64,000 bases of DNA from Gammaproteobacteria bacterium (GCA_028819075.1 JAPPMM010000051.1:16323-80322), one strand, 5' to 3'. Counted from the stretch's first letter, positions 21,514-29,866 are shown. Numbers and translations are program-made. The notes: a model not told the origin generated them from the letters alone.

Positions 21514-22554
21514 ATGACCATCCCCCGATCGATCCTGTGCATGGCGATTCTTCTCGCCGTAGCGGCGTCGCAGGGCACGAGTCAGGTGCTCGCCGGGCCG
21601 CGAGGACCGGTCGAGTTCATCGGGCTGAAGCGCTGGGCTGCCCCCGAGTTGCTTGAGGCCATCCAGCGGATCGATCCCGACCGGCCTCTCCACGCGTGCG
21701 CCGTCACCATGAAGAGTCAGCTTGGATTCGCCGATGCCGCCGTCGCCGTTCACTACGACTCCTATTCGGTTGACTTCCTCATGTCCGCTGCCGCCGAACC
21801 GTATACGGTCATCGTCGGCGTGGAAGACCGTGCGCGAGTCCGGTATCGGACCCCCGGCAGCGAGACACTCCCCCTGCCCGAACGTTGGCAGGCTCTCAAA
21901 TCCTTGGCCGAAGGGAACTTCGGGACTCTGGTCATGGCTGCGGAGATGTTCCACTCGCGACACGATCCCGAGAGGGTACGGGAGCACGTGGAAGTCGTGG
22001 GTATCGACGCGGCCGATCTCGATCCGATCTGGGAGCAGATCGAGGCCATGGATGGAGAGCGGGATCGTCTCCTAGCCCGAGAAGTACTCAAGCGTGACGA
22101 ATCCTGGTCCTCGCGAGCGGCGGCGGTGGTCGTCCTCGGCAACTTCAGCGCGCACGACGCCACCTGGCACGACCTGGTCTCGACCTTGATCCATCCCGAG
22201 GCGCGGGTTCAGGGGGCGGCCGAGGCGGTTCTTCGCGGGTTTCTCCAAGCAGAGAGACACCGCCCGGTTCGTTGGAATGGGGCCCGGGAACCCCTGTCGG
22301 CGCTACTCGATGGCACAAATCCGTTCGCGTTCAAGATGGTTCTCGGAGTCCTGGTGGCCACCGAGATCGAGCCCGGATTCGGAGGACAGCTGATCCGGGG
22401 AGCGTCGGACCTGCTCCTTGCCCACGTTGGCGCCGCCCACGAGGGGACGCGGGAACCCGCGATGGCTCTCTTGACGAGGGTGAGTGGTGAGGATCTTGGC
22501 GCGGATCCTGACGCCTGGTCGGAATGGTTGAGCCGTCTCCCGGACGCTTTCTGA
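21514..22554 (+). CDS. Exported HEAT-like repeat protein, unknown function
   Basis: 346 residues with a signal peptide (ILCMAILLAVAASQGTSQVLA). The middle part (HACAVTMKSQLGFADAAVAVHYDSYSVDF) is unassigned. The second half is helical and resembles HEAT-type repeats, in blocks starting RDESWSSRAAAVVVLGNFSAHD, EARVQGAAEAVLRGFLQ, FAFKMVLGVLVATEIEP and TREPAMALLTRVSGE. The ATG at 21514 has CGGAG eight bases upstream. A GTG at 21505 is in frame. It begins 60 bases after the BlaR1-like gene on the same strand, so it may be a target or partner of that regulator. No catalytic motif seen. Confidence 0.7.
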   Translation: MTIPRSILCMAILLAVAASQGTSQVLAGPRGPVEFIGLKRWAAPELLEAIQRIDPDRPLHACAVTMKSQLGFADAAVAVHYDSYSVDFLMSAAAEPYTVIVGVEDRARVRYRTPGSETLPLPERWQALKSLAEGNFGTLVMAAEMFHSRHDPERVREHVEVVGIDAADLDPIWEQIEAMDGERDRLLAREVLKRDESWSSRAAAVVVLGNFSAHDATWHDLVSTLIHPEARVQGAAEAVLRGFLQAERHRPVRWNGAREPLSALLDGTNPFAFKMVLGVLVATEIEPGFGGQLIRGASDLLLAHVGAAHEGTREPAMALLTRVSGEDLGADPDAWSEWLSRLPDAF

Positions 22555-22610
22555 AGCTGGGGCGGACGTGTCGTCGGGCGCGCCACTGACATGACCCGGT
22601 AGGAGGTTGT

Positions 22611-23834
22611 ATGCGCATGCGAACCACCCTGATTGGAATGGCGTTCGTCGTCCTGATGGGTTGCAGTGACACCGCTTCGCAGAGCAGTTGGACCACGGTG
22701 CGGGACACGTTGCCTTCCGGCACGGCTCGCGTCACGAACATCCCGCCGGCGAACGCATCTCCAACGTGGACGCTGGTAGAGGAACTCCGCGTCGGCTCGG
22801 TCGATGGTGACGGACCGGATGGGTTCGCGTATCTGAAGGGTCTCGTCGTGCTGGACGGGGGAGCTTTCGCCGTCCTCGATTCCCAGGTGCAGGAACTGCG
22901 CGTTTTCGGCCCGGATGGCGCCCACCTCGCAACCCACGGCGGAAGGGGCCAGGGACCGGGGGAGTTCATGGACGCAAACGGTCTCATGCTCGGCCCCAAC
23001 GGGCGGATTTGGGTCCCGGATGGGCGCAACGGGCGCATGTCGGTTGTCGATCCCGAGGACGGCTTCATCGAGTCCTTTCCGTTCGACGACGGGAATTACG
23101 GTTGGATGTGGAACGGCGCGATGGTGGACGGGAGCCGCATCTATCGGCCGTGGTCGGACAGGAACCGGGAGCAGATTCGCGTCTACGATCTGACGATGAC
23201 GCGGATCGACTCTCTGCCTCCGTCCGCCGACCCCGCCGAGGATGAAGAATTCGACCCCGCACGTCAGCCCGGCACCTTCTACCTGGAGCGGGACGGCGGC
23301 TACATGCTGTATCGCATCCCGTTCTTCGCGGCCGAGGTCAGGCACATCGATGCGCGAGGCGCCGTGTGGTCCACCGCGGCCGGCGATCCGGAGTATCGGA
23401 TCACGCGGTGGGAACCCGAAACCGGTGCGACGCTCATGGTCGAGACCCGGAGACCCCCCGTCCCGGTGCCTGCGGCCGAACGTGACTCGGTGATCGACGG
23501 CATGCAGGAAATGCTCTCGAACATGGGCGTGGGTCGCCAGTTCGACTGGTCCCGGGTGCCCGATATCAGACCCGCCGTCGAGGCTATCTTCCAGTCGGCC
23601 GAGGGCAATCTGTGGGTCCGCACTCCTTCCGCCGACGACGGAGTGTTGTTTGACGTCTATTCCGGCGACGGCGCCTGGCTCGGAGCGGTCAGCCTGGGAC
23701 CCGCCCTGAACCTCTTCGATCCGGTCGTCCCGGTCGTGCGTGGCGCACTGGCATGGCTGATCGTGACGGACGAGCTGGACGTGAGCTACGTCGTCCGAGG
23801 CCGCATCACGCCCGCGGACCGACCTCCGTCCTGA
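22611..23834 (+). CDS. 6-bladed beta-propeller lipoprotein
   Basis: 407 residues. A lipoprotein signal with lipobox LMGC near residue 20 is followed by a beta-propeller of the NHL/6-bladed type, with recurring FGPDGAHLATHGGRGQGPGEF, LGPNGRIWVPDGRNGRMSV, AEGNLWVRTP and VYSGDGAWLGAV blades. AGGAGG four bases upstream supports the ATG at 22611. Such propellers bind ligands or partners at the periplasmic face of the envelope. The molecular partner is unknown. A paralogue lies at 25529-26722, on the other side of the sigma/anti-sigma pair. Confidence 0.82.
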   Translation: MRMRTTLIGMAFVVLMGCSDTASQSSWTTVRDTLPSGTARVTNIPPANASPTWTLVEELRVGSVDGDGPDGFAYLKGLVVLDGGAFAVLDSQVQELRVFGPDGAHLATHGGRGQGPGEFMDANGLMLGPNGRIWVPDGRNGRMSVVDPEDGFIESFPFDDGNYGWMWNGAMVDGSRIYRPWSDRNREQIRVYDLTMTRIDSLPPSADPAEDEEFDPARQPGTFYLERDGGYMLYRIPFFAAEVRHIDARGAVWSTAAGDPEYRITRWEPETGATLMVETRRPPVPVPAAERDSVIDGMQEMLSNMGVGRQFDWSRVPDIRPAVEAIFQSAEGNLWVRTPSADDGVLFDVYSGDGAWLGAVSLGPALNLFDPVVPVVRGALAWLIVTDELDVSYVVRGRITPADRPPS

Positions 23835-23917
23835 GCGCCGCAAGATCCAGGTAAACGCTCCCGTCTCTCCCGGCGTCTTTCTTACTGGAAGGCCGCACAA
23901 GCAAAGACTGGGAACGC

Positions 23918-24499
23918 ATGCTCTCCGACCGAGACATCCTGGAGTTGGCGGAAAAGGCCAGGACGGGGGAAAAGGAGGCGCTCGGAAGGCTGGCGGACCA
24001 TCTGCGACCCGTTGTTTGCCGGTGGGCGCTGGTCCTGACCGGCGATCCCGACGACGCGGAGGACGTCGCACAGTTCGTCGTGATGAAGATGCTCACGTCG
24101 ATCAAGAGCTTCAACGGCCGCTCCAGGGTTACGAGTTGGCTCTACGGGATTACGCGGAACGCCAGCCTGGATCACCAGCGCGGGAAGCGGCGGAACCGAC
24201 GGTTGGTCGAGAAACTTGGGCAGTTGGCTCAGACAGAGACGCCTCGGCGCGAAGACCCGCTCGAACAGCTCGAGATGACGAGAACCTTGCGCCTGATTCG
24301 GACCCTGCTGAGCGAGATTCCCATGAGGCAACGAGAGGTCTTCGATCTGGTCGAGTTGCAGGGGCTGAGACCGATCGAGGCGGCTGATCTGCTGGGAATG
24401 AACCCGAACACGCTGCGGGTACATCTGCTGCGCGCACGGCGCGCGATGCGCAGGGAGATGCTGTCCCGGGGCCATCGATATGGAAACACGGGGGACTAA
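23918..24499 (+). CDS. ECF-type RNA polymerase sigma factor
   Basis: 193 residues. Region 2 (about 20-90) contains DPDDAEDVAQFVVMKMLTSI and SRVTSWLYGITRNASLDHQR. Region 4 (about 125-180) contains IPMRQREVFDLVELQGLRPIEAADLLGMNPNTLRVHLLRARRAMRR with the expected helix-turn-helix. The stop TAA and the next ATG overlap by one base (TAATG), coupling it to a membrane protein that is likely its anti-sigma factor. Likely activates its own operon. No recognisable ECF promoter could be fixed in the 83 bases upstream. Confidence 0.9.
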   Translation: MLSDRDILELAEKARTGEKEALGRLADHLRPVVCRWALVLTGDPDDAEDVAQFVVMKMLTSIKSFNGRSRVTSWLYGITRNASLDHQRGKRRNRRLVEKLGQLAQTETPRREDPLEQLEMTRTLRLIRTLLSEIPMRQREVFDLVELQGLRPIEAADLLGMNPNTLRVHLLRARRAMRREMLSRGHRYGNTGD

Positions 24500-24948
24500 T
24501 GGATCATCGCGATGACTGGCCGAACGAGGTCCTGGAGGGGGGGCTCGACTCGCGTGAGAGCCTGGATGACCAGATGCGTGAGAGCATCGAGCTGATCGCC
24601 GGAGACGGGCGCAGGATGGACGCGGTCCTCGCCGCGATGGCCAACCGGTTGAGCGAAAGACTGTCGGTCGCGGAGGGGGAGCGCGCCGCGCCGCTACCTC
24701 CGCGAACCCTTTGGAGGGGACGAATCCTCGTGCCACTGGCGGCCGCTGCCATCGTCGCGTCGCTGATCCTGATGCGCACCGCCCGAACCGGAGGGAGCGA
24801 CGAATCCCTCGCTGTGCAAGGGACTCCGCACGCACCGAGTATGACGGCCGAGATGAACGTGGAGGCGGACAGGCCGTTCGTGGTCTTTCCCACAAGCGAT
24901 CCCGACATGGCCGTAGTCTGGCTACTCAACCCCAAGGAGAGCGACTGA
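24499..24948 (+). CDS. Putative membrane anti-sigma factor
   Basis: 149 residues, translationally coupled to the sigma gene. A charged cytoplasmic N-terminal part (about 1-72) precedes one transmembrane segment (ILVPLAAAAIVASLILM, about 75-92) and a short periplasmic tail. No zinc-binding HxxxCxxC motif is present, so it is not of the zf-HC2 class. The assignment rests on topology and position directly behind an ECF sigma gene. Its stop overlaps the next ATG (TGATG). Confidence 0.68.
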   Translation: MDHRDDWPNEVLEGGLDSRESLDDQMRESIELIAGDGRRMDAVLAAMANRLSERLSVAEGERAAPLPPRTLWRGRILVPLAAAAIVASLILMRTARTGGSDESLAVQGTPHAPSMTAEMNVEADRPFVVFPTSDPDMAVVWLLNPKESD

Positions 24949-25532
24949 TGATTGAGAGTGCGAAGAGACGGCTTGGATGCGGGTTGATCGCTCCGCTGGC
25001 CCTGGGCCTGCTTGCGAGTTTCGCGGGCGCACAAGAGCGGGAAGACCCCGCTCAGGACGTCTGGAACGTGCAATTCGTCTTTCAACTGGTGCAGGCGGAT
25101 GGTTTCACGGACGAGGATCCGGAGATCAGCGATGTGGTGAAAGAACTCCGGATGGCCTTCAACTTTCAGGGCTATCGACTCCTGTCGACCTCGGTACTGA
25201 ACGTCGGCCTGGGACTGCCCTACCGCGGATCGCCCACCGTTGACGGCAGCGGGTCCCAGAGAATCTTCCCGGACGACTACGACAAGCCTTTGACGATCCA
25301 TGCAGACGTGAGTGCGCGCCGTTCTACGGGGACGATCCGCGCTCAGGTGACCCTCACCGACCTGATCGTGTGGGGGCCGACAGGCGATCCGATATCACCG
25401 CCGCTTCTCGGAGCCTCGGTCACGATGCGTGATGGTCAGAGGGTGCTGTTGGGTTCGGCTCGCCGCTCCGCCGAAGAGCCCGTGCTCATCCTCATCGTGA
25501 CCCCCCGGATCGATGTGGAGGGTTTGGAGTGA
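24948..25532 (+). CDS. Small exported secretin-like protein
   Basis: 194 residues. A signal peptide (LIAPLALGLLASFAGAQ) is followed by a region with VQFVFQLVQADGF and DVVKELRMAFNFQGYRLLSTS, reminiscent of the small N-domains of secretins. The C-terminal part carries ASVTMRDGQRVLLGSARR and PVLILIVTPRI, which mirror the conserved end of type II/III secretins (VxVxDGQTVVLGG ... LLILITPxI). It is far too short to form a secretin pore and lacks the gate region. I interpret it as a stand-alone periplasmic domain related to secretins. It is coupled upstream to the anti-sigma gene (TGATG) and downstream to a propeller lipoprotein (GTGA), so all four genes are probably co-translated. Confidence 0.65.
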   Translation: MIESAKRRLGCGLIAPLALGLLASFAGAQEREDPAQDVWNVQFVFQLVQADGFTDEDPEISDVVKELRMAFNFQGYRLLSTSVLNVGLGLPYRGSPTVDGSGSQRIFPDDYDKPLTIHADVSARRSTGTIRAQVTLTDLIVWGPTGDPISPPLLGASVTMRDGQRVLLGSARRSAEEPVLILIVTPRIDVEGLE

Positions 25533-26722
25533 TCAGGCTTCGGGCGACCATGCTCATCCTGACATTTACTGCCTTCACCGGCTGCGAGGACGGGTCCCGG
25601 ACCATCCCCGGTGACCTGACCATTTCCGTTGACACGGCTGGCAACATCATCCGCACGAACAACGCCGGCGCCCCACCCGGCTGGCGACTCGTCCCGGTCG
25701 TGTCCATCGGGCCCAAGTCGGTGGCGGAGACGGGAGCTCCCGAGGAGTTCGGCAGAGTCACCAGCGTCGCAGTGGGGCCGGATGGGACGCTGTTCGTGGC
25801 CGACGGGATCAACCGCGAGGTCCGGGTCTTCGGCCTGGACGGAGTCCATCAACGTACCTTCGGGCGCATTGGCGAGGGACCGGGCGAGTTCCGCAGCCTG
25901 TATTCGCTCGCGTGGGTGGGCGACCGGCTCCTGACCCTGGATCCCAACCTGGGGCGCATCGGCGAATTCTCCGCCGGAGGCGAGTGGCTGGGACAGCAGC
26001 GGATCGAGGGGAGCGTGAGCGGACCCGTCGGCCACATCCGGTTCCGGCCCGTGAGCGCGGACCGGGTCTACCGCCTTGGGTTCACGCGGGATGCGACCGG
26101 GGTCACGTCGGTGCTCGTCGGTCACGACAGCCGTGGCGAGACGGGGGACACGCTGTCGTGGCTGCAAGCGCCGCCGGGTTCGACCGGCATCCTCTGCGCA
26201 CACGAACCGGTGATCACCTTCTTCGACATTCCCTTCGGCTCCGGGCTGGTTCAACATCCCGGCGCGGATAACGTCCAGTATTCGGCGATGACGGATGTCT
26301 ACCGGATCGCCATCACCCGGAATGGCACGGATACCCTTCGCATCATCGAGCGCGGCCTGCCGGAAGAGCCCGTCTCGGACGAGGAATGGACGGCCGGAAA
26401 CCGGGACTTCGAGGAGTTCCTCTCCGAGAATCCGAACGCGTCCTGTGATCCGCGCCGGCCGAGCCGGCCCGAGCGCAAGCCTTTCATCGAGGACATCTTC
26501 CTCGCTCCCGACGGCACGCTGTGGGTGGAGGTGATTCGCACCGCCGGCAACCGGCTGGAGGTCTTCGACCCCGAAGGCCGGCTGCTGGGCAGCCTTGCCG
26601 CCCCGCCGCGCAAGGAAGGCTCCGTCCCCGTGTTCGGCGCGGGCTACCTGGTTAGCGTCCGCCAGGACAGCCTTGACCTTGACCATGTCGACGTCTGGAG
26701 AATCGAGCGGACGGGACGCTAG
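25529..26722 (+). CDS. 6-bladed beta-propeller lipoprotein, second copy
   Basis: 397 residues from GTG 25529, overlapping the preceding stop. Lipoprotein signal with FTGC near residue 19, then propeller blades: VAVGPDGTLFVADGINREVRVFGLDG, FGRIGEGPGEF, LAWVGDRLLTLDPNLGRIGEF and LAPDGTLWVEVIRTAGNRLEVFDPEGRLLG. The architecture and the GEGPGEF-type signature match the protein at 22611-23834. Last gene of the sigma operon. Likely a periplasm-facing ligand or protein binder. Function unknown. Confidence 0.82.
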   Translation: MIRLRATMLILTFTAFTGCEDGSRTIPGDLTISVDTAGNIIRTNNAGAPPGWRLVPVVSIGPKSVAETGAPEEFGRVTSVAVGPDGTLFVADGINREVRVFGLDGVHQRTFGRIGEGPGEFRSLYSLAWVGDRLLTLDPNLGRIGEFSAGGEWLGQQRIEGSVSGPVGHIRFRPVSADRVYRLGFTRDATGVTSVLVGHDSRGETGDTLSWLQAPPGSTGILCAHEPVITFFDIPFGSGLVQHPGADNVQYSAMTDVYRIAITRNGTDTLRIIERGLPEEPVSDEEWTAGNRDFEEFLSENPNASCDPRRPSRPERKPFIEDIFLAPDGTLWVEVIRTAGNRLEVFDPEGRLLGSLAAPPRKEGSVPVFGAGYLVSVRQDSLDLDHVDVWRIERTGR

Positions 26723-26754
26723 TCGAGCCTGGGGCGGGTGGACAATGGTCGCCC

Positions 26755-26784
26755 AACAACCCCCACCAACCCACCCCGGTTGTT
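26755..26784 (+). repeat. Inverted repeat downstream of the propeller gene
   Basis: AACAACC (26755-26761) and GGTTGTT (26778-26784) form a perfect 7-bp stem around a 16-base loop. There is no T-run, so terminator function is doubtful. The right arm overlaps a second palindrome, TGTTC-N7-GAACA, at 26781-26797, which lies about 130-145 bases before the predicted sigma-54 start site. Confidence 0.45.
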
Positions 26785-26797
26785 CGAAAACGGAACA

Positions 26798-26827
26798 GGC
26801 CGTCCCACTATCGGCCGATGGCCGTCC
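26798..26827 (+). promoter_or_regulatory. Candidate enhancer repeats upstream of the NtrC-family gene
   Basis: GGCCGTCC occurs at 26798-26805 and again at 26820-26827, a 22-base (two-turn) spacing, with GGCCGATG at 26813-26820 between them. The same GGCCGATG octamer is found at 29853-29860 upstream of the efflux operon. The position, about 100-130 bases before the predicted sigma-54 transcription start, fits a bacterial enhancer-binding protein site. Confidence 0.35.
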
Positions 26828-26897
26828 TGGCGCTCATCGCCTGATGGTGGACCATAAGCTATTGGGCTACAATCTGATACGATATCTTACCCTCGAT

Positions 26898-26913
26898 TGG
26901 CACGAAGCTTTCT
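26898..26913 (+). promoter_or_regulatory. Sigma-54 (-24/-12) promoter of the response-regulator gene
   Basis: TGGCACG-AAGC-TTTCT matches the consensus TGGCACG-N4-TTGCW with one substitution (G to T). The -24 GG (26899-26900) and the -12 position (26911-26912, TC for GC) are separated by exactly ten bases. The predicted start is near 26925, 36 bases before the ATG of a sigma-54 activator gene, suggesting autoregulation. Confidence 0.68.
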
Positions 26914-26960
26914 CGTGAGTTCACGACTTCCCCATTGGACGAGAATGAGGCAGGCAGCCC

Positions 26961-28343
26961 ATGACGGCGCGCATCCTGATCGCGGACGACCAGGCGGACA
27001 TTCTGGAAGCACTGCGCCTGCTGCTTAAGGGCGAGGGCTTCGAGACCACGGCCGTCACGTCCCCCGGTGCGGTCCGGCGCGCGGTCGAGAAGGGCGACTT
27101 CGACCTGGTCCTGCTCGACCTCAACTATACCCGCGACACCACCTCCGGAAAGGAGGGACTGGCGCTGCTCGGCGACCTTCGTGAACTGGACGAGACCCTG
27201 CCCGTGGTCACCATGACCGCGTGGGGCAGCGTGGGCGGAGCCGTGGAGGCGATGCGCCGGGGAGCCCGGGACTATGTCGAGAAGCCATGGGACAACGAAC
27301 GGCTGCTCGCCACGATTCGAACGCAGGTGGATCTCGGGCGGGCGTTGCGCCGTGCCCAGCGCCTCGAGACCGAGAACATAAGGCTCAAGGGAGAGAGCGC
27401 ACCGAAACTCATCGCCGAATCCGCGGCCATGCGGCCGGTGCTGGAGATCATCAATCGCGTCGGCCCTTCGCACGCAAACGTGCTGATTACCGGGGAGCAC
27501 GGGACGGGCAAGGAGGTAGTCGCCCGACGGCTGCATGCCGTGTCGCATCGATCCGGGTACGACCTCGTCGCCGTGAACGCCGGAGGGTTTGGCGAAGGGA
27601 TCTTCGAGAGCGAGATCTTCGGACATGTAAAAGGCGCCTTCACCGACGCCAGGACCGAGCGGGTCGGGTGCTTCGAACTCGCCCACAAGGGCACCCTGTT
27701 TCTCGATGAGATCGCCAACGTATCGTTGCAACAGCAGGCCAGGTTCCTGCGCGTGCTCGAGAGCGGCGAGATCCGGCGCGTCGGCTCGTCGAAAGTGCGG
27801 CACGTGGATGTGCGGGTCATTTCCGCCACCAACGCCAGCATCGGCGAAGCAGTGGCGAGCGGTGATTTCCGCGAAGATCTGCTCTATCGGTTGAACACGG
27901 TCGAGATCGAGCTTCCGCCACTCCGGGACCGTCCCGAGGACATCCCCTTGCTGGCCCGGCACTTCCTGGGGAGGCAGGCAGCCCGGTACGGAAGAGCCAT
28001 TGTCGGCTTCTCGGCGGGGGCCGAGGCCGCCCTCACGGCGCACGCCTGGCCCGGTAACGTGCGCGAGCTGCAGCACTCGGTCGAGCGGGCCGTGGTCATG
28101 GCACGCGGCTCGCACATCCAGGCGGCCGACCTGCGGCTGCGCGGGCGCGAAGGCGATTCGGCAGCCCTCTACGACGTTACGCTGGAGGAGGCCGAGCGCA
28201 TCCTCGTACGGAAGGCGCTGGATCGCCACGGTGGAAATGTGAGCAAGGCGGCGCGGGCGCTCGGGCTTACCCGCAGCTCCCTCTACCGGCGTCTGAAGCG
28301 GATCAGGGCCCAGGACGATGATCGGAAACCCGTGACTGGTTGA
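26961..28343 (+). CDS. NtrC-family sigma-54-dependent response regulator
   Basis: 460 residues. The receiver domain (1-125) has phospho-acceptor D53 and K108. The AAA+ domain (about 145-385) has Walker A GEHGTGKE (178-185), Walker B LFLDE (246-250) and arginine-finger region LLYRLNTVEIELPPLRDRPEDI. A Fis-type helix-turn-helix sits at about 420-447 (NVSKAARALGLTRSSLYRRLKR). The sigma-54 contact loop reads GAFTDA (225-230) rather than GAFTGA, a natural variant of the family. It activates transcription by ATP-driven remodelling of RNA polymerase-sigma54. The cognate kinase gene follows 35 bases downstream, and the exporter operon behind it has a sigma-54 promoter, so that operon is the likely target. 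Confidence 0.93.
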   Translation: MTARILIADDQADILEALRLLLKGEGFETTAVTSPGAVRRAVEKGDFDLVLLDLNYTRDTTSGKEGLALLGDLRELDETLPVVTMTAWGSVGGAVEAMRRGARDYVEKPWDNERLLATIRTQVDLGRALRRAQRLETENIRLKGESAPKLIAESAAMRPVLEIINRVGPSHANVLITGEHGTGKEVVARRLHAVSHRSGYDLVAVNAGGFGEGIFESEIFGHVKGAFTDARTERVGCFELAHKGTLFLDEIANVSLQQQARFLRVLESGEIRRVGSSKVRHVDVRVISATNASIGEAVASGDFREDLLYRLNTVEIELPPLRDRPEDIPLLARHFLGRQAARYGRAIVGFSAGAEAALTAHAWPGNVRELQHSVERAVVMARGSHIQAADLRLRGREGDSAALYDVTLEEAERILVRKALDRHGGNVSKAARALGLTRSSLYRRLKRIRAQDDDRKPVTG

Positions 28344-28378
28344 TCGCGTTCGCGCGGCATGGAAGGCCGGGAGACGGA

Positions 28379-29719
28379 ATGAGCCTCAGGTGGCTGGGTA
28401 CGCGACACGACAGGCGGGTTCTCCTCCTTACCGTGTTGGCGGGCCTGCCCGCCATCGTCGTCGCACTCCTGCTGCTCTGGCGGAGCGAGTTCGACCCGAC
28501 CATCCGGTGGCCGCTGTCGCTGGCGTTGATCGCCGGTTGGCTCGGGCTCAGTGCCGCTGCGAAGAACCATGCGCTCCGTCCTTTCGAGACCATCGCGAAC
28601 ATGCTCGCGGCCCTGCGTGAGGGGGACTTCTCGATCAGGGCCAGGGTTGGTGACGCCCGGGACCCTCTCTCGCTGGCCTACCTGGAGATCAACTCACTCG
28701 AGGAGATCCTGAGGGAGCAGAGGCTCGGAGCCGTTGAAGCCACCGAGACGCTCCGCAAGGTCCTGGAGGAGATCGACATCGTGGTGCTGGCCTTCGACCC
28801 GCAGGGTGTGCTGCGCATCGTCAATCGCGCGGGCGAGAGACTCCTCGGGCAACCGGCACACCGACTCAGGGGCAGGACAGCCGAGGAGCTGCGTCTCTCC
28901 AGCCAGTTGACCGGTACTACGCCGCGCACGGTGGAGCTGTCGTTTCCCGGCGGGTCGGGCCGGTGGGAACTCCGGCGCAGTGTCGTCCGCCAGGAGGGGT
29001 ATCCCCTCCGGTTGATCGCGCTCTCGGACCTGAGCCGCGCGTTGCACGAAGAGGAGCGCAAGGCCTGGAAGCGCATCATCCGGGTGCTGTCCCATGAGAT
29101 CAACAATTCACTGGCCCCGATCAAGTCGATTTCGGGCAGCCTCCACACGCTTCTCAGGCGCAGCCGGCTTCCCGCCGATATCGAGGAGGATGTGGAGCGA
29201 GGCCTGGGCGTGATCTCGTCACGGGCCGAGACGCTGGGGCGGTTCATGGCTTCATACGCCCGGCTCGCACGGCTGCCGGCACCGAAGCTGGCTCCAGTCC
29301 CGGTCGGCAGTCTGGTACAGGTGGTTGCCGACCTGGAGACGCGGGTTCCCGTGGAGGTGGTGGCGGGTCCCGACGCCAGTTGTTCCGCGGACGCCGATCA
29401 GCTCCAGCAAGCCCTCATCAACCTGGTCAGGAACGCGGCCGATGCCACCCTCGAAGCCGAGGGCCGCCGGGTGCGGCTCGGATGGGAGGTTCATGACGCC
29501 AGGGTTGAGATCATCGTCGAAGACGAGGGCCCGGGGCTCGGAGACACCGGCAACCTCTTCGTGCCCTTCTTTACGACGAAGTCCGGGGGCTCCGGGGTCG
29601 GCCTCGTGCTGTCACGGCAGATCGCCGAGAGTCATGGCGGCACCCTGTCGCTGGAGAATCGGAGAGACGGCGGCGGAGCGCGGGCGCGCATCGCGATTCC
29701 CATGGATTCGGGCGATTGA
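28379..29719 (+). CDS. Membrane sensor histidine kinase, NtrY-like
   Basis: 446 residues. Two transmembrane helices (about 13-34 and 44-62) have almost no periplasmic loop between them, so sensing is likely within the membrane or cytoplasm. A HAMP-like stretch precedes a PAS-type domain (about 125-218, IDIVVLAFDPQGVLRIVNRAGERLLG). The phosphorylated His is H239 in VLSHEINNSLAPIKS, followed by the ATPase domain with N-box NLVRNAADAT, G1 DEGPGLG and G2 GGSGVGLVLSRQI. The ATG at 28379 has GGGAG upstream. A TTG at 28340 overlapping the regulator stop is an alternative. It probably phosphorylates the regulator encoded just before it. Confidence 0.9.
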   Translation: MSLRWLGTRHDRRVLLLTVLAGLPAIVVALLLLWRSEFDPTIRWPLSLALIAGWLGLSAAAKNHALRPFETIANMLAALREGDFSIRARVGDARDPLSLAYLEINSLEEILREQRLGAVEATETLRKVLEEIDIVVLAFDPQGVLRIVNRAGERLLGQPAHRLRGRTAEELRLSSQLTGTTPRTVELSFPGGSGRWELRRSVVRQEGYPLRLIALSDLSRALHEEERKAWKRIIRVLSHEINNSLAPIKSISGSLHTLLRRSRLPADIEEDVERGLGVISSRAETLGRFMASYARLARLPAPKLAPVPVGSLVQVVADLETRVPVEVVAGPDASCSADADQLQQALINLVRNAADATLEAEGRRVRLGWEVHDARVEIIVEDEGPGLGDTGNLFVPFFTTKSGGSGVGLVLSRQIAESHGGTLSLENRRDGGGARARIAIPMDSGD

Positions 29720-29827
29720 TGAACGCGGGCGAGTCCGCGGCCTCTCCGAAGGCTTGCGAAGGCCACAGGGATCGGCACCCGGGCACCAACCTCAACCGTT
29801 CACAATCGCACGTTCGAGTCCCACAAC

Positions 29828-29866
29828 CGGGCGGACGGCACTCTTCCACACGGGCCGATGACACTC
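29828..29866 (+). promoter_or_regulatory. Candidate enhancer direct repeats upstream of the efflux operon
   Basis: Two 16-base repeats, CGGGCGGACGGCACTC (29828-29843) and CGGGCCGATGACACTC (29851-29866), match at 13 of 16 positions and are 23 bases apart. They lie about 72-110 bases before the predicted sigma-54 transcription start, the usual place for an NtrC-type activator. The second copy shares GGCCGATG with the region upstream of the regulator gene. Confidence 0.42.

Noticed and set aside
22152..22175. TGGCACG-like sigma-54 box
   Set aside because: Lies inside the HEAT-like gene and lacks the -12 element.
26755..26784. Rho-independent terminator after the propeller gene
   Set aside because: The 7-bp stem has a 16-base loop and no T-run. 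Kept only as an inverted repeat.
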